A program made the position numbers and the translations under genes. Positions 21,095 through 31,720 of a stretch of DNA of 49,670 nucleotides are shown here, piece by piece. The notes under the pieces were generated by a model. The model saw nothing but the letters and a program-made list of their open reading frames with translations, ran no database searches and was not told the origin of the DNA. The stretch comes from Fragilaria crotonensis. Taxonomy: Eukaryota; Bacillariophyta; Fragilariophyceae; Fragilariales; Fragilariaceae. Position 1 is the first letter of the stretch. Each line of letters starts with the position of its first letter. The stretch lies in contig JAKSYS010000477.1 in NCBI GenBank assembly GCA_022925895.1, positions 1 to 49,670 of the forward strand, in the 5' to 3' direction.

Positions 21095-21623
21095 TGTTTA
21101 ATGCTGGTCGTACTGTCTACTGTACTATCGGTGGGTCATTATATCGATCGGACTCGTGATTCAGTCATTATGTGAGCGTAACGTGTATCTTTATATATCC
21201 TACTATATTATAAATTAATTGTGTGCGTGTGTGCGTCGTCCGGTCTGTTACGGAGTATGACCACTCTGGGGTACTGGATCAAATGAATACTGTCTCATAC
21301 TCGGAGTATGATATATGTCATACATGCATACTGGAGTACTCCGTAAGCGATGTCGGTAAGATTTGCATATACGTAGTTGCGTCAGTGCGTGCGTCTGTTA
21401 CGGAGTATGACCACTCTGGGGTACTGCACTACTTGTGTATAGTACTGAACTGTACAAACAGTACACACAACCGTGCACAACCCATACCGTACACGTATTC
21501 CAAAAGTCCGACCAATTGGGAGGTACCCACTAGTTATATTATAATATTGTTTTAACCTGTTGTTATTGATCTTCTTGCTTGTGTGGTAAGTGTTTCTTTG
21601 GACATGACGGCTTATCTTAAACA
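21095..21623 (+). repeat. Copia1 3' LTR carrying a 336-bp extra segment
   Basis: The 529-bp right LTR has the same TGTTTAA...TTAAACA ends as the 194-bp left LTR. Bases 21199-21534 have no counterpart on the left. Outside that segment the two LTRs differ by only a few changes. Confidence 0.9.
21199..21534 (+). repeat. Insertion (or left-LTR deletion) segment within the Copia1 3' LTR
   Basis: 336 bp bounded by TTATAT-like sequence on both sides. It contains a direct repeat, gtctgttacggagtatgacc and the following actctggggtactg, at about 21244 and 21396, plus inverted pieces of the same word (tactcggagtat, ggagtactccgtaa). No ORF or TSD is clear. It could be a small nested element, or an original LTR part lost from the left copy through the TATAT microhomology. 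Confidence 0.6.
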
Positions 21624-21627
21624 TCTC

Positions 21628-21722
21628 TACTAAATAAGATCTCGCGGATTAACCGCCGGATCGGGGTACGCACTATGTTCTACCGGGCATGGACGGTGAT
21701 AACCTTATAATTTGGTTTTATA
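21628..21722 (+). mobile_element. LINE2 3' end (right of Copia1)
   Basis: The last 95 nt of LINE2. It contains ggggtacgcactatg and ends aaccttataatttggttttata, aligning with the LINE1 3' end (ggggtacacactta...aaccctataattaggttttata) and with the micro-LINE at 42927-42991. The AACC/GGTT arms can pair. The 13-bp TSD follows directly at 21723. Confidence 0.85.
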
Positions 21723-21735
21723 TATGGTGGCCGCC
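21723..21735. repeat. Right target-site duplication of LINE2
   Basis: Second copy of tatggtggccgcc (see 4112-4124). Confidence 0.85.
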
Positions 21736-21929
21736 ATGGGAAGTTGTACCCAACATTGCAATGGCACACTCCGAGACCGACTCCCATTGTATGGCTTTTG
21801 ACCGAAGAGCACAATTAAGTGAACAACGTGTGTATTTATAGTGCGTCTCCAGGCATTCCCGAGCGGACGTACGCAGCCGTACAGTAGGCGCTCAGGAGTA
21901 CAGGTCCAATAGGTACTGGCATCCTCAAA

Positions 21930-24568
21930 ATCCACCCTCACTCCATTGGGTTCCGGTGTGATGGCACCGGAACCATCTGTGGTGGCATCCACAGATGGGA
22001 TCTGTTCACATTCTTTGCCCTTTCTGCGATGAAGTTGATCGAATCTCGCTCTAGTGCCTGCGTTTGACCAACCGTATCAACTGGCATTGTGCCATCCTCA
22101 AACGAAAGCCTCACAATTTCACACGACGGCAATCGATGCTAAGGCCGTAATCATTCCCTACTGCTCTAGAAAGATAAATCGCCGATTGGGAACGGAAGAG
22201 CTTGAGAGGTGGCGATTGCTTTGATTGCCTTTGCAATCCATGCTTTTGGCGCATTGATCTCAAAGGCCTCGCGGCCTTGTTCACCGGAATGACGACGACG
22301 ATGTATCTTTGCTTCACAAGAGGCTTGTTAAACATTTCTTAGGATCACTCAGGTCTTCCTTATCAATGGTGGGGGTCCGCGAAACAAGATTCTGGACACC
22401 TTAGACTGATCATCCGACAGAGCGCTAACGCTTCCGTTGACCGTTCCACTCTTTCTGCCAACCCCTGCAGCATCTTCTGCTATCTCTGCAACATTTCTTT
22501 CATCGCCGCCCTTTTTGACGTCGTCCACACCCCTTCTACCACGTTCTGGACGGCGATATGCTAATCAAATCGGAGGACACAAGTCTCTCATGTTTGCCTC
22601 TCAACACGTTTTTTGAGGTACCGATTGTACATCTCAAATGGAATGCGTCCATAAAGATCAGTGTCTTGTACTTTGCTTGAGCACTCCTTGACAAGGCAAA
22701 AAAGGCGGCACCCGCTATGATCACCAAGCCTTTCCACGATGCAAAATGTACACAGCGCGTGGCCTTCGCTGCAATTTATGTCCGTACGATAGTTGTTGCA
22801 AATAAGACAGTATGGACCGCTGTCTACTACACTCGCCGCATCCGGATGCTGAATGCCTGCGTTGGTATTCAAATCGATTGCATCTCTGAGCTTATCGAGG
22901 AGGTCCTTCGTGCTCAACCTATCTTCAGAGACTGGAGCCATGCATTGAATAGCCGCCTTGCAGACTAGATCAAGAGACGCAGGATTCCAGATGATTGTGC
23001 GATCTGCATTAAGCTTGAGCTTTTCCAATCCATCGACAACCAGCCGACCTCGCACATCCTGGACGTACATCCCAAATACGTCATGGCGTTGAGGATCATT
23101 CAAACATCCCAGAATTAGCTCAACCAAGACAACGCCAATGGAAAACACGTCGTAGGCGGCGATGTAGGGACATGGAAGCCCTCTACACTTCTTTTCGTAA
23201 TACTCTGGGCACATGTATCCAGGCGTTCCAAATACAAGCCCGTCAGTATTGTTCCGTAAAGAGACTGTCAACGGCCCGGGAGTAGCGCTGGAGTTGGCGT
23301 CAGGTACAATTTGGCCAGCCCACAATCAATCAGTCGAGGGGTGAAGTCGTCCGCCAGACAAATGTTGGCACTCTTGATGTCGCGATGAAACACTTTCCAA
23401 CCCTTGCCTTCCACTTTGCATCCACCAGTGTGTAAGAAGTGAACCGCTCTCGTCAATTCGTGCATGATGCGCAATCGAATATCTGACGACAAGCGGGCTC
23501 TGTTGCCATCATCAGAGAGAAAGCCCGCGAGGGAGCCATTGGCGGCGTATTCGTACACCAAGCACTGCTGTGTACTGTTGGCATTTAAACTGTAGCCATA
23601 CAAGACAATAATGTTGGGATGCTGGAATCTCTTTAGGGTCTAGTAAAAAGTGTACAAAATGCGCAGTTAGAAATCATCGTTTTTGAAAAGGGATTACTAC
23701 TGCCTGTGCGTAGAGATGACACTCGACACAGAACTTACTGACAGTTCCATCTGGAAGCTTCTGCGCATTTCCTTGATGTCGGCCTCATCGCATTTAGTAT
23801 TAGTACGAATCATTTTCACTGCAAATTTCTTCGGCAGACGACTATCTTCCGCCAAGAAAACATCACCAAAGGAACCCGATCCAAGTTTGTGGTCCTTTTT
23901 GATGCATTGTTCAATGTAATCCAAGGAAAGTTCCGCAGGATCAGCGGAGCTTGTATTCATCACGTGAAGAAGCAGCTTTTGGTCCTTCTCCAACGCCACA
24001 TCAGTGCTGGAAGGGCGCTTCTCTTCTGATGCTGGCGTTTCAGCTTTATGTTTCTTGTGGGGGTTACGCTCTTTCACCTTGCGATGCTTCTCACGTTCCA
24101 TGTGTTCCTCCAAGAGACGTGCAATATCATCTCTGTTCCTGTCGACAGCGTGATCAAGAGCTGTATCACCATGCTTATTCATGATATTCACATCCACTCC
24201 ATCCTGATTCAATAAAGCACGAACAACTTCCACATAACCATTCCCGCTTGCACTGATGAGAGCTGTATCGCCAACTTCATCCTGGATATTCACATCCACT
24301 TCCGTTGTGATTCAATAAAATACGAACCACTTCCAAGTGGCCCTCCCAGCTTGCCCGGATGAGAGCTGTCCATCCATCGTTATCCTTGATATTCACGTCC
24401 ACTCCATTGTGATTCAATAAAGCACGAACCACTTCCGAATGACCCTTATCGCTAGCCTCGATGAGAGCTGTGTAGCCTAACAAATCTTGAGCACTCACGT
24501 TTGCCCCTCTTCGCAAGAGGTCACGAACCTTGTCGAGATTTCCCTCTTTAGCATTTTTAATCAAATCT
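21930..24568 (-). pseudogene. Copy B ankyrin-TKL kinase, main part (broken)
   Basis: A paralogue of copy D reading leftward from the Copia2 junction. Ankyrin repeats run 24568-24110 (GYTALIEASDKGHSEVVRALL, DGWTALIRASWEGHLEVV, GDTALISASGNGYVEVV). A charged linker (EREKHRKVKERNPHKK) leads to kinase GSGSFGDV, AVKMI, the intron 23640-23738, HRDIKSANICL, DCGLAK, GTPGYMCPEY, then a RING-like CLICNNYRTDINC...ALCTFC cluster near 22700-22810. The conserved tail follows in fragments (PFPIGDLSF near 22180, WMPPQMVPV near 21970). Frame breaks are near 24300 and 23310; there is a stop after the RVERQT segment at 22588 and more stops in the tail. The first exon is split from its N-terminus by Copia2. No function expected. 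Confidence 0.85.
23640..23738 (-). other. Spliceosomal intron in copy B kinase
   Basis: A 99-nt intron runs from GTAAGT at 23738 to ACTAG at 23640, between ELS and TLKR codons, same position and phase as in copies A and D. Confidence 0.78.
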
Positions 24569-25121
24569 TTTGGGATCCCTTGATATCTACCGATGCAGTA
24601 GGTATTGGGATGTAGGCAGTATCGATACAACCGGAGCTATCGATTCTGAGGGTTCGATGGACTTGGACTTTGTCGGAGCAAAGTATGTCAATCAGGGGAC
24701 TTGGCGCGCGGAGCGAAGCTTTGAGTAAATGTTAGTTTGGATAAATTGTGATCTAATTTACTTTATTACTTTGGAAATCTCGACTCGCACCTGTAGACAG
24801 TTCATATGATGTGTACTAACGTGTGACCGAGATCAATCAGCAGGACTGGCTTGACCAATGAGATGATTCCCGAACGCAAGGTCTTGATGGGTTTCGTGGC
24901 GTGATGATGAGGGGCTTTTCCATTTCCGATGCTCCCTCATTTATCCTCTCCTAAATGACCTCAAACACACATCATTACATACATCGCAAGTTGGCGATTA
25001 TGGTCTCACCGTCGTTTTCGTAGAGTGCCAGTTGAAGACAATTCAGACACACTTCTTGTACAAACTTGACAGTGGGGATCGGATAGTGCCCGTAGCCCAG
25101 TGCTCGATGCGCAATCCAACA
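24569..25121 (-). repeat. Copia2 LTR, left copy (3' LTR in element sense)
   Basis: 553 bp, ending ccaaca on the plus strand. Its first bases are tttggg where the other two copies have tgtggg. About six private differences from the right-hand LTRs are visible, for example ggagca for ggaaca and an extra ttc in cacttcttgtac. Confidence 0.93.
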
Positions 25122-25154
25122 CTCCCTCATTCAACTGCATGATGTCGCATCTCC
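25122..25154 (-). promoter_or_regulatory. Copia2 polypurine tract region
   Basis: In element sense the sequence next to the 3' LTR ends aatgagggag, a purine-rich run in the expected place for second-strand priming. Confidence 0.5.
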
Positions 25155-27014
25155 CTACCAACCCAGTATGGCCTTTCGCAGTTTCGTGAATAGGACAGTC
25201 GCCAATGGCTTGGTGTAAATATCTGCTTGCTGATCTTCAGAGGCAACTGGGTGCAATGTGATTTCCCCACTAGCGACATGATTGCGAAAATGGTGGTACT
25301 TGACGTTCAAGTGTTTGGTCCTTGGTCTCATCTTGGGTGTCTGCGCCATCGCCAATGCACCCGAGTTGTCCTCAAAAACCTTACAATGGATCCTTGGCTC
25401 TACGTTCACGTTCGGGATCCCATGTGCCTTGGCTTCCTTCAGCAGCTCCATCAATGAGATCACCTCCCTCAAGGAGGACGACAAGGCAATGTACTCCGCC
25501 TCTGTGGTGCTCAACGCTGTTTCCGTTTGCAATTTGGATTGCCACACGATGGGGCAACCAGCGTATTTGATAACGAATCCGGTTCTTGACTTGGACGTGC
25601 TCGCGTCTCCCTCAGCTGTCTCAGGGTTCCACGTCCCGCAGAAGTCTGCGTCCACGAAGCAGTCGAATGAGGCATTTGTCGGATCCAGGATGAGGCCCTC
25701 TTCTTTTGTCCCAATGAGGTACCTGACGATGCAGCGGACTGCATCTGCATGTGATTGTTTTGGGAAGGTTGCAAATCGAGCGCATTGGTGGACTGCGTAC
25801 GAGATGTCTGCTCTGGTTGATTTTTCCAGAAAGTTCAGTTTGCCGACCACCGATCGATAGGCCCAAGGTTCATCAAAGTCCTTTCCGTGGTGGTCTCTGT
25901 TGAGGATGCGATTCGGTATGGCGGGAATGTTCTTGGGCTTAGTGTTCTCCTTGAAGTCCAGGTCGTTAATGATTTGCTGAATCAGATGTGGCTGCGACAA
26001 CCGAATTTGTCCTCCCTCAAGGTGGTCAACCTTGACTCCAAGGTAATCACTGAATTGACCCTCATCTGTGATGTCGAAAGACGTTCTGCATGAGGGATCG
26101 TACTTCAAAGATGCAATCAAAGTATCAATTTCCTTTGAATCTGGTCCAATAAAAATGCCGTCATCAACATATATCAGGAATACAGTACTGCCCTTGTAGT
26201 ATATGCAGTGGTCGACGGAGCTCTGACGGTATCCACGTTCCATAAGCCCTGCATGCAGATGTTTATTCCAAACGCGCCCTGCTTGTCGAGTGCCATATAT
26301 GTTCTTCAGTAGTCTCAGTGCGTGCGTCTTACGTTGCCCTTCGTGAGTGAATCCTTGTGGAATTTCCATGTATATTTCACATTCTGCATCTGCCTGTGGG
26401 TATGCTAAGACAAAATCGATTTGTCTTGTATGATGCTTGTTGATCAGTGCCAATATCAAGTGGAGGCGGATTGACAACCAATGTACCACTGGTGCGTAGG
26501 TTTCCCAGTAGTTCACTCCTTGAACTTGTCTCCCCCCATGGGCGTTGAGTCTTGCCTTCCACTTATAGACTTCGCGAGTGGCAATGCGCCGCTTCCGTTT
26601 CATGGACCAAACTGATGGTAGGACGGCGATGCCAGCTGGTATGGCCTCCCGACGGACAAGTTTCCAGTGTCGTCGGTTTTCGTGAGCCATGACTTCGTCG
26701 CGCATGGCTTGTTGAAATTGTGGCCAGTCTGGTTGGCGCATGGCTTCGTGAAGGTACATGGTGTCCGGGTCCGAACTGGCACTGAAGGCAATTGGATCAT
26801 CCAGGCTGTTTTGCAAAAGATACTCCTTCATGTCGTGAAGGAATGTGCTGGGGTCTTCTTGAAAATGCGGGGTGCGGTCGCCGTGAGCGACATCCGACGA
26901 CGTGGACTGAGCTGGAAACGCTGCATCTTCAATGAGGCGACGAGGCGGGCGACGCGACGTTCGACGAGGACGGACGGGACCGATGGGTCCAACCGTGAAC
27001 GGTTGTGGAGTCAC
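25155..27014 (-). pseudogene. Copia2 reverse transcriptase and RNase H
   Basis: A 619-codon open stretch. It begins in a basic proline/arginine linker (GPVRPRRTSRRPPRRL), then RT: PQFQQAMRDEVMAHENRRHWKLV, VYKWKARLNAHGG, QIDFVLAYPQADAE, IYMEIPQGF, YVDDGIFIG near 26160, and DYLGVKVDHLEGG. RNase H follows with DCFVDADFCGTW, TALSTTEAEYIALSSSLRE and FEDNSGALAMAQ; it ends in DIYTKPLATVLFTKLRKAILGW, the usual copia C-terminus. All catalytic motifs look intact. It is labelled a pseudogene only because its frame is offset from the integrase frame at 27014 (integrase stops HPPP; this frame has no ATG there), so expression as Gag-Pol needs a frameshift or the copy is mutated. Confidence 0.88.
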
Positions 27015-28369
27015 TATGGCGGTGGGTGGTCCGTGCTCGATGGGAGCGGCTGCTTCTCGAGGAGGGTGAGGGCCTTCCTCGTAGGCGTCGGCGTAGTCAG
27101 GGCCCTCACGATGAGGTCCTGGTTTTCATCGCCCTCCGATTCGTCTGAGGATGAGTCGGCATCGCGCGGTGAAGGTCGTGACGGAAGCTGGTTGATGTCG
27201 TGACTTGGAGCGATGAGTGGAGCTTTGGGAGTCGGCTTGCGAGAGTACGTGGGTCGGTGGGCCGTATGAGTAGGGAGCCGGGTTGTTTGAGGTTGACGAA
27301 CGCGAGGTTGGTGGCGGCTAACCGTAGTAGCCGTGATGGTGCCGTCGTCAGTAAAACCGTGGATGCGTTGCCACATGGATGGGAAGATTGGTACTGGTGC
27401 GTTGACGTGGGAGTTCACGGTCTCAAAATTGTCATCGGCCTTGACGTGAAATTGTGGAGACACCAACCCCGTGGTCAGTGACATGACCAGGCATACGGAG
27501 CGAGCGTGTTCTGGGCTGAGTCCCAGATATATTCCGCATCGTGCTCGCTCCCCCCATTTTGCTCCTTTCTTACCTGAGGCGGGCTCGTCTTTCAGTACAT
27601 ACATTGGGCAACCAAAAGGGTGAAGGTGCTGATGGGCGGAGACTTGGAACTCATGTCCCGTGAATAGTTGCATGGGGTTCTTTCCGTCTCGAATTGGGAT
27701 GCAGCGACTGCTGTCATTTGCAAGGCGAATGGCATAAGGCCACAGGTTGGAAGTGATCGCGTTGGGCCAGCGATGTTTTGCATGCACAATCATGGTCCGA
27801 GCCCGATCCTGCAGGTCGCGAATGCGCCGCTCAGCAATGCCGTTTTGAAAATGTGCATTGACGCCGCAAAAGGTCAATTGCTGTCCTTTCGTGCGACACT
27901 CCACGCGAAAACCATTGTCCGAGAACCGGCCGTTGTCACCGTGATATCGCTTGACGGTGACGTTGTGACTGAGTGCATATCGTTCGAAGGCATGTTTGGC
28001 TGCGAGTGTTTCAATGGCGTTGTTGGTTTCCTGCATGTGCACGAAGGAGAGGCGGCTGTAGTGATCGACAAACACGGTGGCGCAAGTGAAGCGTTTGTTG
28101 GTCGATTTCCCTTTGCTTTGAGCCACTAATCCGGGTGTAGAGCTCTCCAATTGATCCATGGATACGATGTCGCCCGGAGCTTGGGCTGGCTCAAGCGTTG
28201 GTGCGTGCCCTTTGTTGCGCCAGGCTCTCTTGGTAGCTTTGCCGAAGAGGCAAGCGGAGCACACGGGGATGGGGCAAGTCAAGAGGTGTGCTCGATTGCG
28301 GTAGGTTCCGCTTTCCTTGATCATGATCCTGATCAAGGCGAAGGGCATGTGTCCCAGGCAATGATGCAT
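27014..28369 (-). pseudogene. Copia2 integrase
   Basis: The GAG-pre-integrase zinc segment HHCLGHMPFALI...CSACLFGKATKRAWR is followed by the integrase core. First Asp: DIVSMDQLES. Second: KRYHGDNGRFSDNGF. The Glu: NAHFQNGIAERRIRDL. The HWP-type motif (HRWPNAI) and a C-terminal PYAIRLANDSSRCIPI...NPMQLFTG segment follow, then a Ser/Pro-rich tail. The catalytic D, D, E are all present. The frame differs from the upstream protease part (break near 28370) and from the RT part. Confidence 0.88.
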
Positions 28370-30560
28370 TCAGAGTAACTCATGCTGGGCGGGGTCACCT
28401 GGTGTTGCCGGAATGCCGTCATTCGGAGGTGGCTCCTCTGTGACCCTGTCTTCGGTCGTTGAAGGTGGGGCCTTGTGGTCGTTCGTTGTGTCCAGCATTG
28501 GTAGGATGGACGGAGGTTGTCCGGCTCTCTTTGAGTCGAAATCAAACGCAATGGATCATGCCTGACTGGTTCCGCGGGGAATACCCAATTGTAAATGTCG
28601 TCGGTGTCAACATTTTCGTCATGCGAGTTTGAGGGTGCTCGTGCCGCGGCAGCGGGTACGTCAACGTGGTTGAGAGGAGCTGGGAAGCACATTGGCGTAG
28701 GTGGTAGCGCCAGGGCACAAAGGTTGAGGAACTTGGTGCTCTTCTTGTATCCTGGTGCCGATCGCATGATGCCGACGAATGCATTTGACGATGACAGCTT
28801 GATGGTGCGCTGGTATTTGCGTTGCCCCCACTGTAAAACCATGGCATCGGCGAATGTAGCAAGCCAAGTTCCTCTTGGATTGGGAGAATCGTCTTGCTTC
28901 TCGGCGGCCAAGTGTTGTGGCGACAAGAGACAAAAGCCAAGTCTGCGCAGTATAGCGTATTGGGGATATCGACGGTGTGACACTTGCCTTGATCGTCTTC
29001 CCACCTCCACTGTACGGTACCTTCGAGCGTGACATCTCCCGCGCCAAGTCCCGTCACTTTCTTGGAGACCGCAATCGGAGTGCCAATGAAGTGTTTGGCG
29101 TCATTAGTCATGCAACGCGAAGCGCCATTGTCCACGAGGATGGTGAACGAGTCCGAATCGAAGCTGGTGATTCGCTTGTTGTTTGTGCTGCTCGAGTTCG
29201 TGGTCGCGGAAGCTGCGGCGGCGTTGATGACAGACGGAAACGCTGCGTACGAACTGTTATCGTCGTCATCCAACACGGCAGCAATCGCTGCGGACATGGT
29301 GAGCCTGGAAGTTGTGGATTCGGATCCTGTCGTGGACGCAGCGGACGTGGTCGGAGCAATGGATGCGTTTGCCTCCGCTGCAGCCACCTGCTTGAGTCGA
29401 ACGTAGCAGTCGGCTTCCTTGTGAAAACCCCACTTCTTGTGGTAGGTGCACCAGTTGTAGTGCTTTCCGTCCACGGACTTGGTTGTGACGTTGTCCGTTG
29501 GGGCCTTTGCCATCCAATCTGGCTTCTTGGGGCGATCGTTCTTTCCCTTGGCTTGGTATCCCTTTCCTTCTTTCTTGATCGGAGTCGCGTACTTCGCTGC
29601 GAGGGCCACTAGCTTGCTCTCGTGAGTTTGTGGAGCATTGTACGTGCCCTCTTGGACGAGCATTTGATAGGATTTCTGTGCCGAAATCATCAAGATTGGC
29701 AACGTGAGCAACTTCGGGTCCGCTTCGGCTTTGATCTTCTGTAGTTTGATGGCTAGCAAGAAGTCTTGATCGGGACAGATGAGGTAAGCCTTCATGACGT
29801 GCATGTAGATGAAAAGTACGTCGTCATGTGTCTCCTCACCGCCTTGACGAAGTTTCCTGAGCAACTCGGAGACGTGTTTGTTGAACTCAACGACGTTGTA
29901 GTCGATGGTGACCATGAATTGTTCGAGTTCACCGAGTTGAGCTCTAACAAAGAAGTTGGTGGATGCTGTCTCGACTTCGCAATCGAGAAGCAAGACTTTG
30001 ATGAGGAGGGCGGCCGAGGGCTCTCCGTTGTGGTTGTAGGAGTATTGAGAGCTTCTGAGTGCCTTGCTTCCCTCGGTGTCCAGACTGTTCAAGATGCATT
30101 GCACCATGAGGTAGTTGTCCTGAGCCATCCTGGACTGAGTTCCCAGGTAGGAGATGGTGGACGCCATGACGTTCTCCATGGTGAGGGCGCGATTCTGAAG
30201 GATTATGTTGCACATTTTTCCTTCGTTGTCCTTGATCATGATCAATGAGTTCCAATTGTAATCCTTGGCGCGCATGAGGAGCTCATCGAGCATAGGTCGA
30301 AGAGTGGTGATGGTTCCGTCGTGCTTGGTGTTCAACGAGTCCGTTGCGGTCTTGTAGATCTTCGCGTCCTTCGCCTTGGAGTAATCGTAGAGATCGGCGA
30401 CAGCCTGAGCTGGAGTCAGAGCAAAGATGATTGGAGAAGCCGTGGCAGTTACACGTCCCTCGGGGTTGAGGGCCGCAACTGGAGGGTTTGCATACGGAGG
30501 TGGCGGATCTTGGATTGCCGCAGTGCCCACGGCACCGGTTGGATCAATGACAGAGGTCAT
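28370..30560 (-). pseudogene. Copia2 gag and protease
   Basis: Starts at ATG 30560 (MTSVIDPTGAVGTAAIQ). The gag core covers roughly residues 40-330 (AQAVADLYDYSKAKDAKIYKT...). A C-x2-H-x5-H-x4-C cluster (CTYHKKWGFHKEADC) near 29440 replaces the usual CCHC knuckle. The protease has SFTILVDNGASRCMTND near 29130 and GLGAGDVTLEGTVQW. The frame shifts near 28980 within CADLAF/LLSPQHLA; the correct frame continues to SMSYSECI near 28375. Apart from this the gag ORF is open. Confidence 0.85.
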
Positions 30561-30614
30561 CTTGGATGATCGGTGGTAAGCAGTGGTTCGAAAACTAACT
30601 GCGCAGAGGAAGCG

Positions 30615-31167
30615 TGTGGGATCCCTTGATATCTACCGATGCAGTAGGTATTGGGATGTAGGCAGTATCGATACAACCGGAGCTATCGATTCTGAGGGTT
30701 CGATGGACTTGGACTTTGTCGGAACAAAGTATGTCAATCAGGGGACTTGGCGCGCGGAGCGAAGCTTTGAGTAAATGTTAGTTTGGATAAATTGTGATCT
30801 AATTTACTTTATTACTTTGGAAATCTCGACTCTCGCACTCCGTAGACAGTTCATATGATGTGTACTAACGTGTGACCGAGATCAAGCAGCAGGACTGGCT
30901 TGACCAATGAGATGATTCCCGAACGCAAGGTCTTGATGGGTTTCGTGGCGTGATGATGAGGGGCTTTTCCATTTCCGATGCTCCCTCATTTATCCTCTCC
31001 TAAATGACCTCAAACACACATCATTACATACATCGCAAGTTGGCGATTAGGGTCTCACCGTCGTTTTCGTAGAGTGCCAGTTGAAGACAATTCAGACACA
31101 CTTGTACAAACTTGACAGTGGGGATCGGATAGTGCCCGTAGCCCAGTGCTCGATGCGCAATCCAACA
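30615..31167 (-). repeat. Copia2 LTR, middle copy (5' LTR in element sense)
   Basis: 553 bp, TGTGGG...CCAACA on the plus strand. It adjoins the internal region on its left and a second complete LTR on its right with no base in between. It differs from the outer copy at two visible positions. Confidence 0.95.
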
Positions 31168-31720
31168 TGTGGGATCCCTTGATATCTACCGATGCAGTAG
31201 GTATTGGGATGTAGGCAGTATCGATACAACCGGAGCTATCGATTCTGAGGGTTCGATGGACTTGGACTTTGTCGGAACAAAGTATGTCAATCAGGGGACT
31301 TGGCGTGCGGAGCGAAGCTTTGAGTAAATGTTAGTTTGGATAAATTGTGATCTAATTTACTTTATTACTTTGGAAATCTCGACTCTCGCACTCCGTAGAC
31401 AGTTCATATGATGTGTACTAACGTGTGACCGAGATCAAGCAGCAGGACTGGCTTGACCAATGAGATGATTCCCGAACGCAAGGTCTTGATGGGTTTCGTG
31501 GCGTGATGATGAGGGGCTTTTCCATTTCCGATGCTCCCTCATTTATCCTCTCCTAAATGACCTCAAACACACATCATTACATACATCGCAAGTTGGCGAT
31601 TAGGGTCTCACCGTTGTTTTCGTAGAGTGCCAGTTGAAGACAATTCAGACACACTTGTACAAACTTGACAGTGGGGATCGGATAGTGCCCGTAGCCCAGT
31701 GCTCGATGCGCAATCCAACA
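31168..31720 (-). repeat. Extra Copia2 LTR in direct tandem
   Basis: A complete third LTR of 553 bp, head-to-tail with the middle copy. The junction reads ccaaca/tgtggg. Private differences: cgtgcgg for cgcgcgg and ccgttgtt for ccgtcgtt. After it the host sequence resumes with attcttcatc, inside kinase copy B. Confidence 0.95.

Larger units (their letters stand above)
5396..21623 (+). mobile_element. Copia1, degenerate Ty1/copia retrotransposon interrupted by LINE1
   Basis: An LTR retrotransposon with domain order gag, protease, integrase, RT, RNase H, which is the copia order. LTRs at both ends share TG...CA termini. Without LINE1 and one TSD the element would be about 7 kb. It inserted into the short 3' UTR of LINE2 and was later hit by LINE1 in the integrase/RT linker. 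Many frameshifts and stops show it is old and cannot encode its proteins. The DSHADTC protease and the linker module resemble copia lineages known from diatoms and oomycetes; lineage assignment is inference. Confidence 0.93.
24569..31720 (-). mobile_element. Copia2, Ty1/copia retrotransposon with one left and two right LTRs
   Basis: Minus-strand copia element inserted in kinase copy B. The internal region 25122-30614 encodes gag, protease (DNGAS), integrase, RT (YVDD) and RNase H in copia order with only two or three frame breaks, so it is better preserved than Copia1. LTRs are 553 bp (24569-25121, 30615-31167, 31168-31720). The 5-nt target in gene sense is agatt; the left-of-gene copy reads agaat. 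Removing the element with one agatt joins LDE to DLIKNAKEGN in frame. Confidence 0.94.

Noticed and set aside
21199-21534. Copia1 LTR segment as a classic MITE
   Set aside because: No terminal inverted repeats with a clean target duplication could be found at its edges.
24569-24630. Apparent N-terminal extension of the copy B ankyrin frame (reading YRYCLHPNTYC)
   Set aside because: This sequence is inside the Copia2 LTR and occurs in all three LTR copies; the real N-terminus is at 31721-31823.
26667-27203. Plus-strand ORF of 178 codons
   Set aside because: Antisense to Copia2 RT with preserved RT motifs; composition is typical of a shadow frame.
27668-28129. Plus-strand ORF of 153 codons
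   Set aside because: It lies antisense to the Copia2 integrase, whose catalytic motifs are clear; the plus-strand translation has no domain.
29766-30248. Plus-strand ORF of 160 codons
   Set aside because: Antisense to the Copia2 gag core and without recognisable content.
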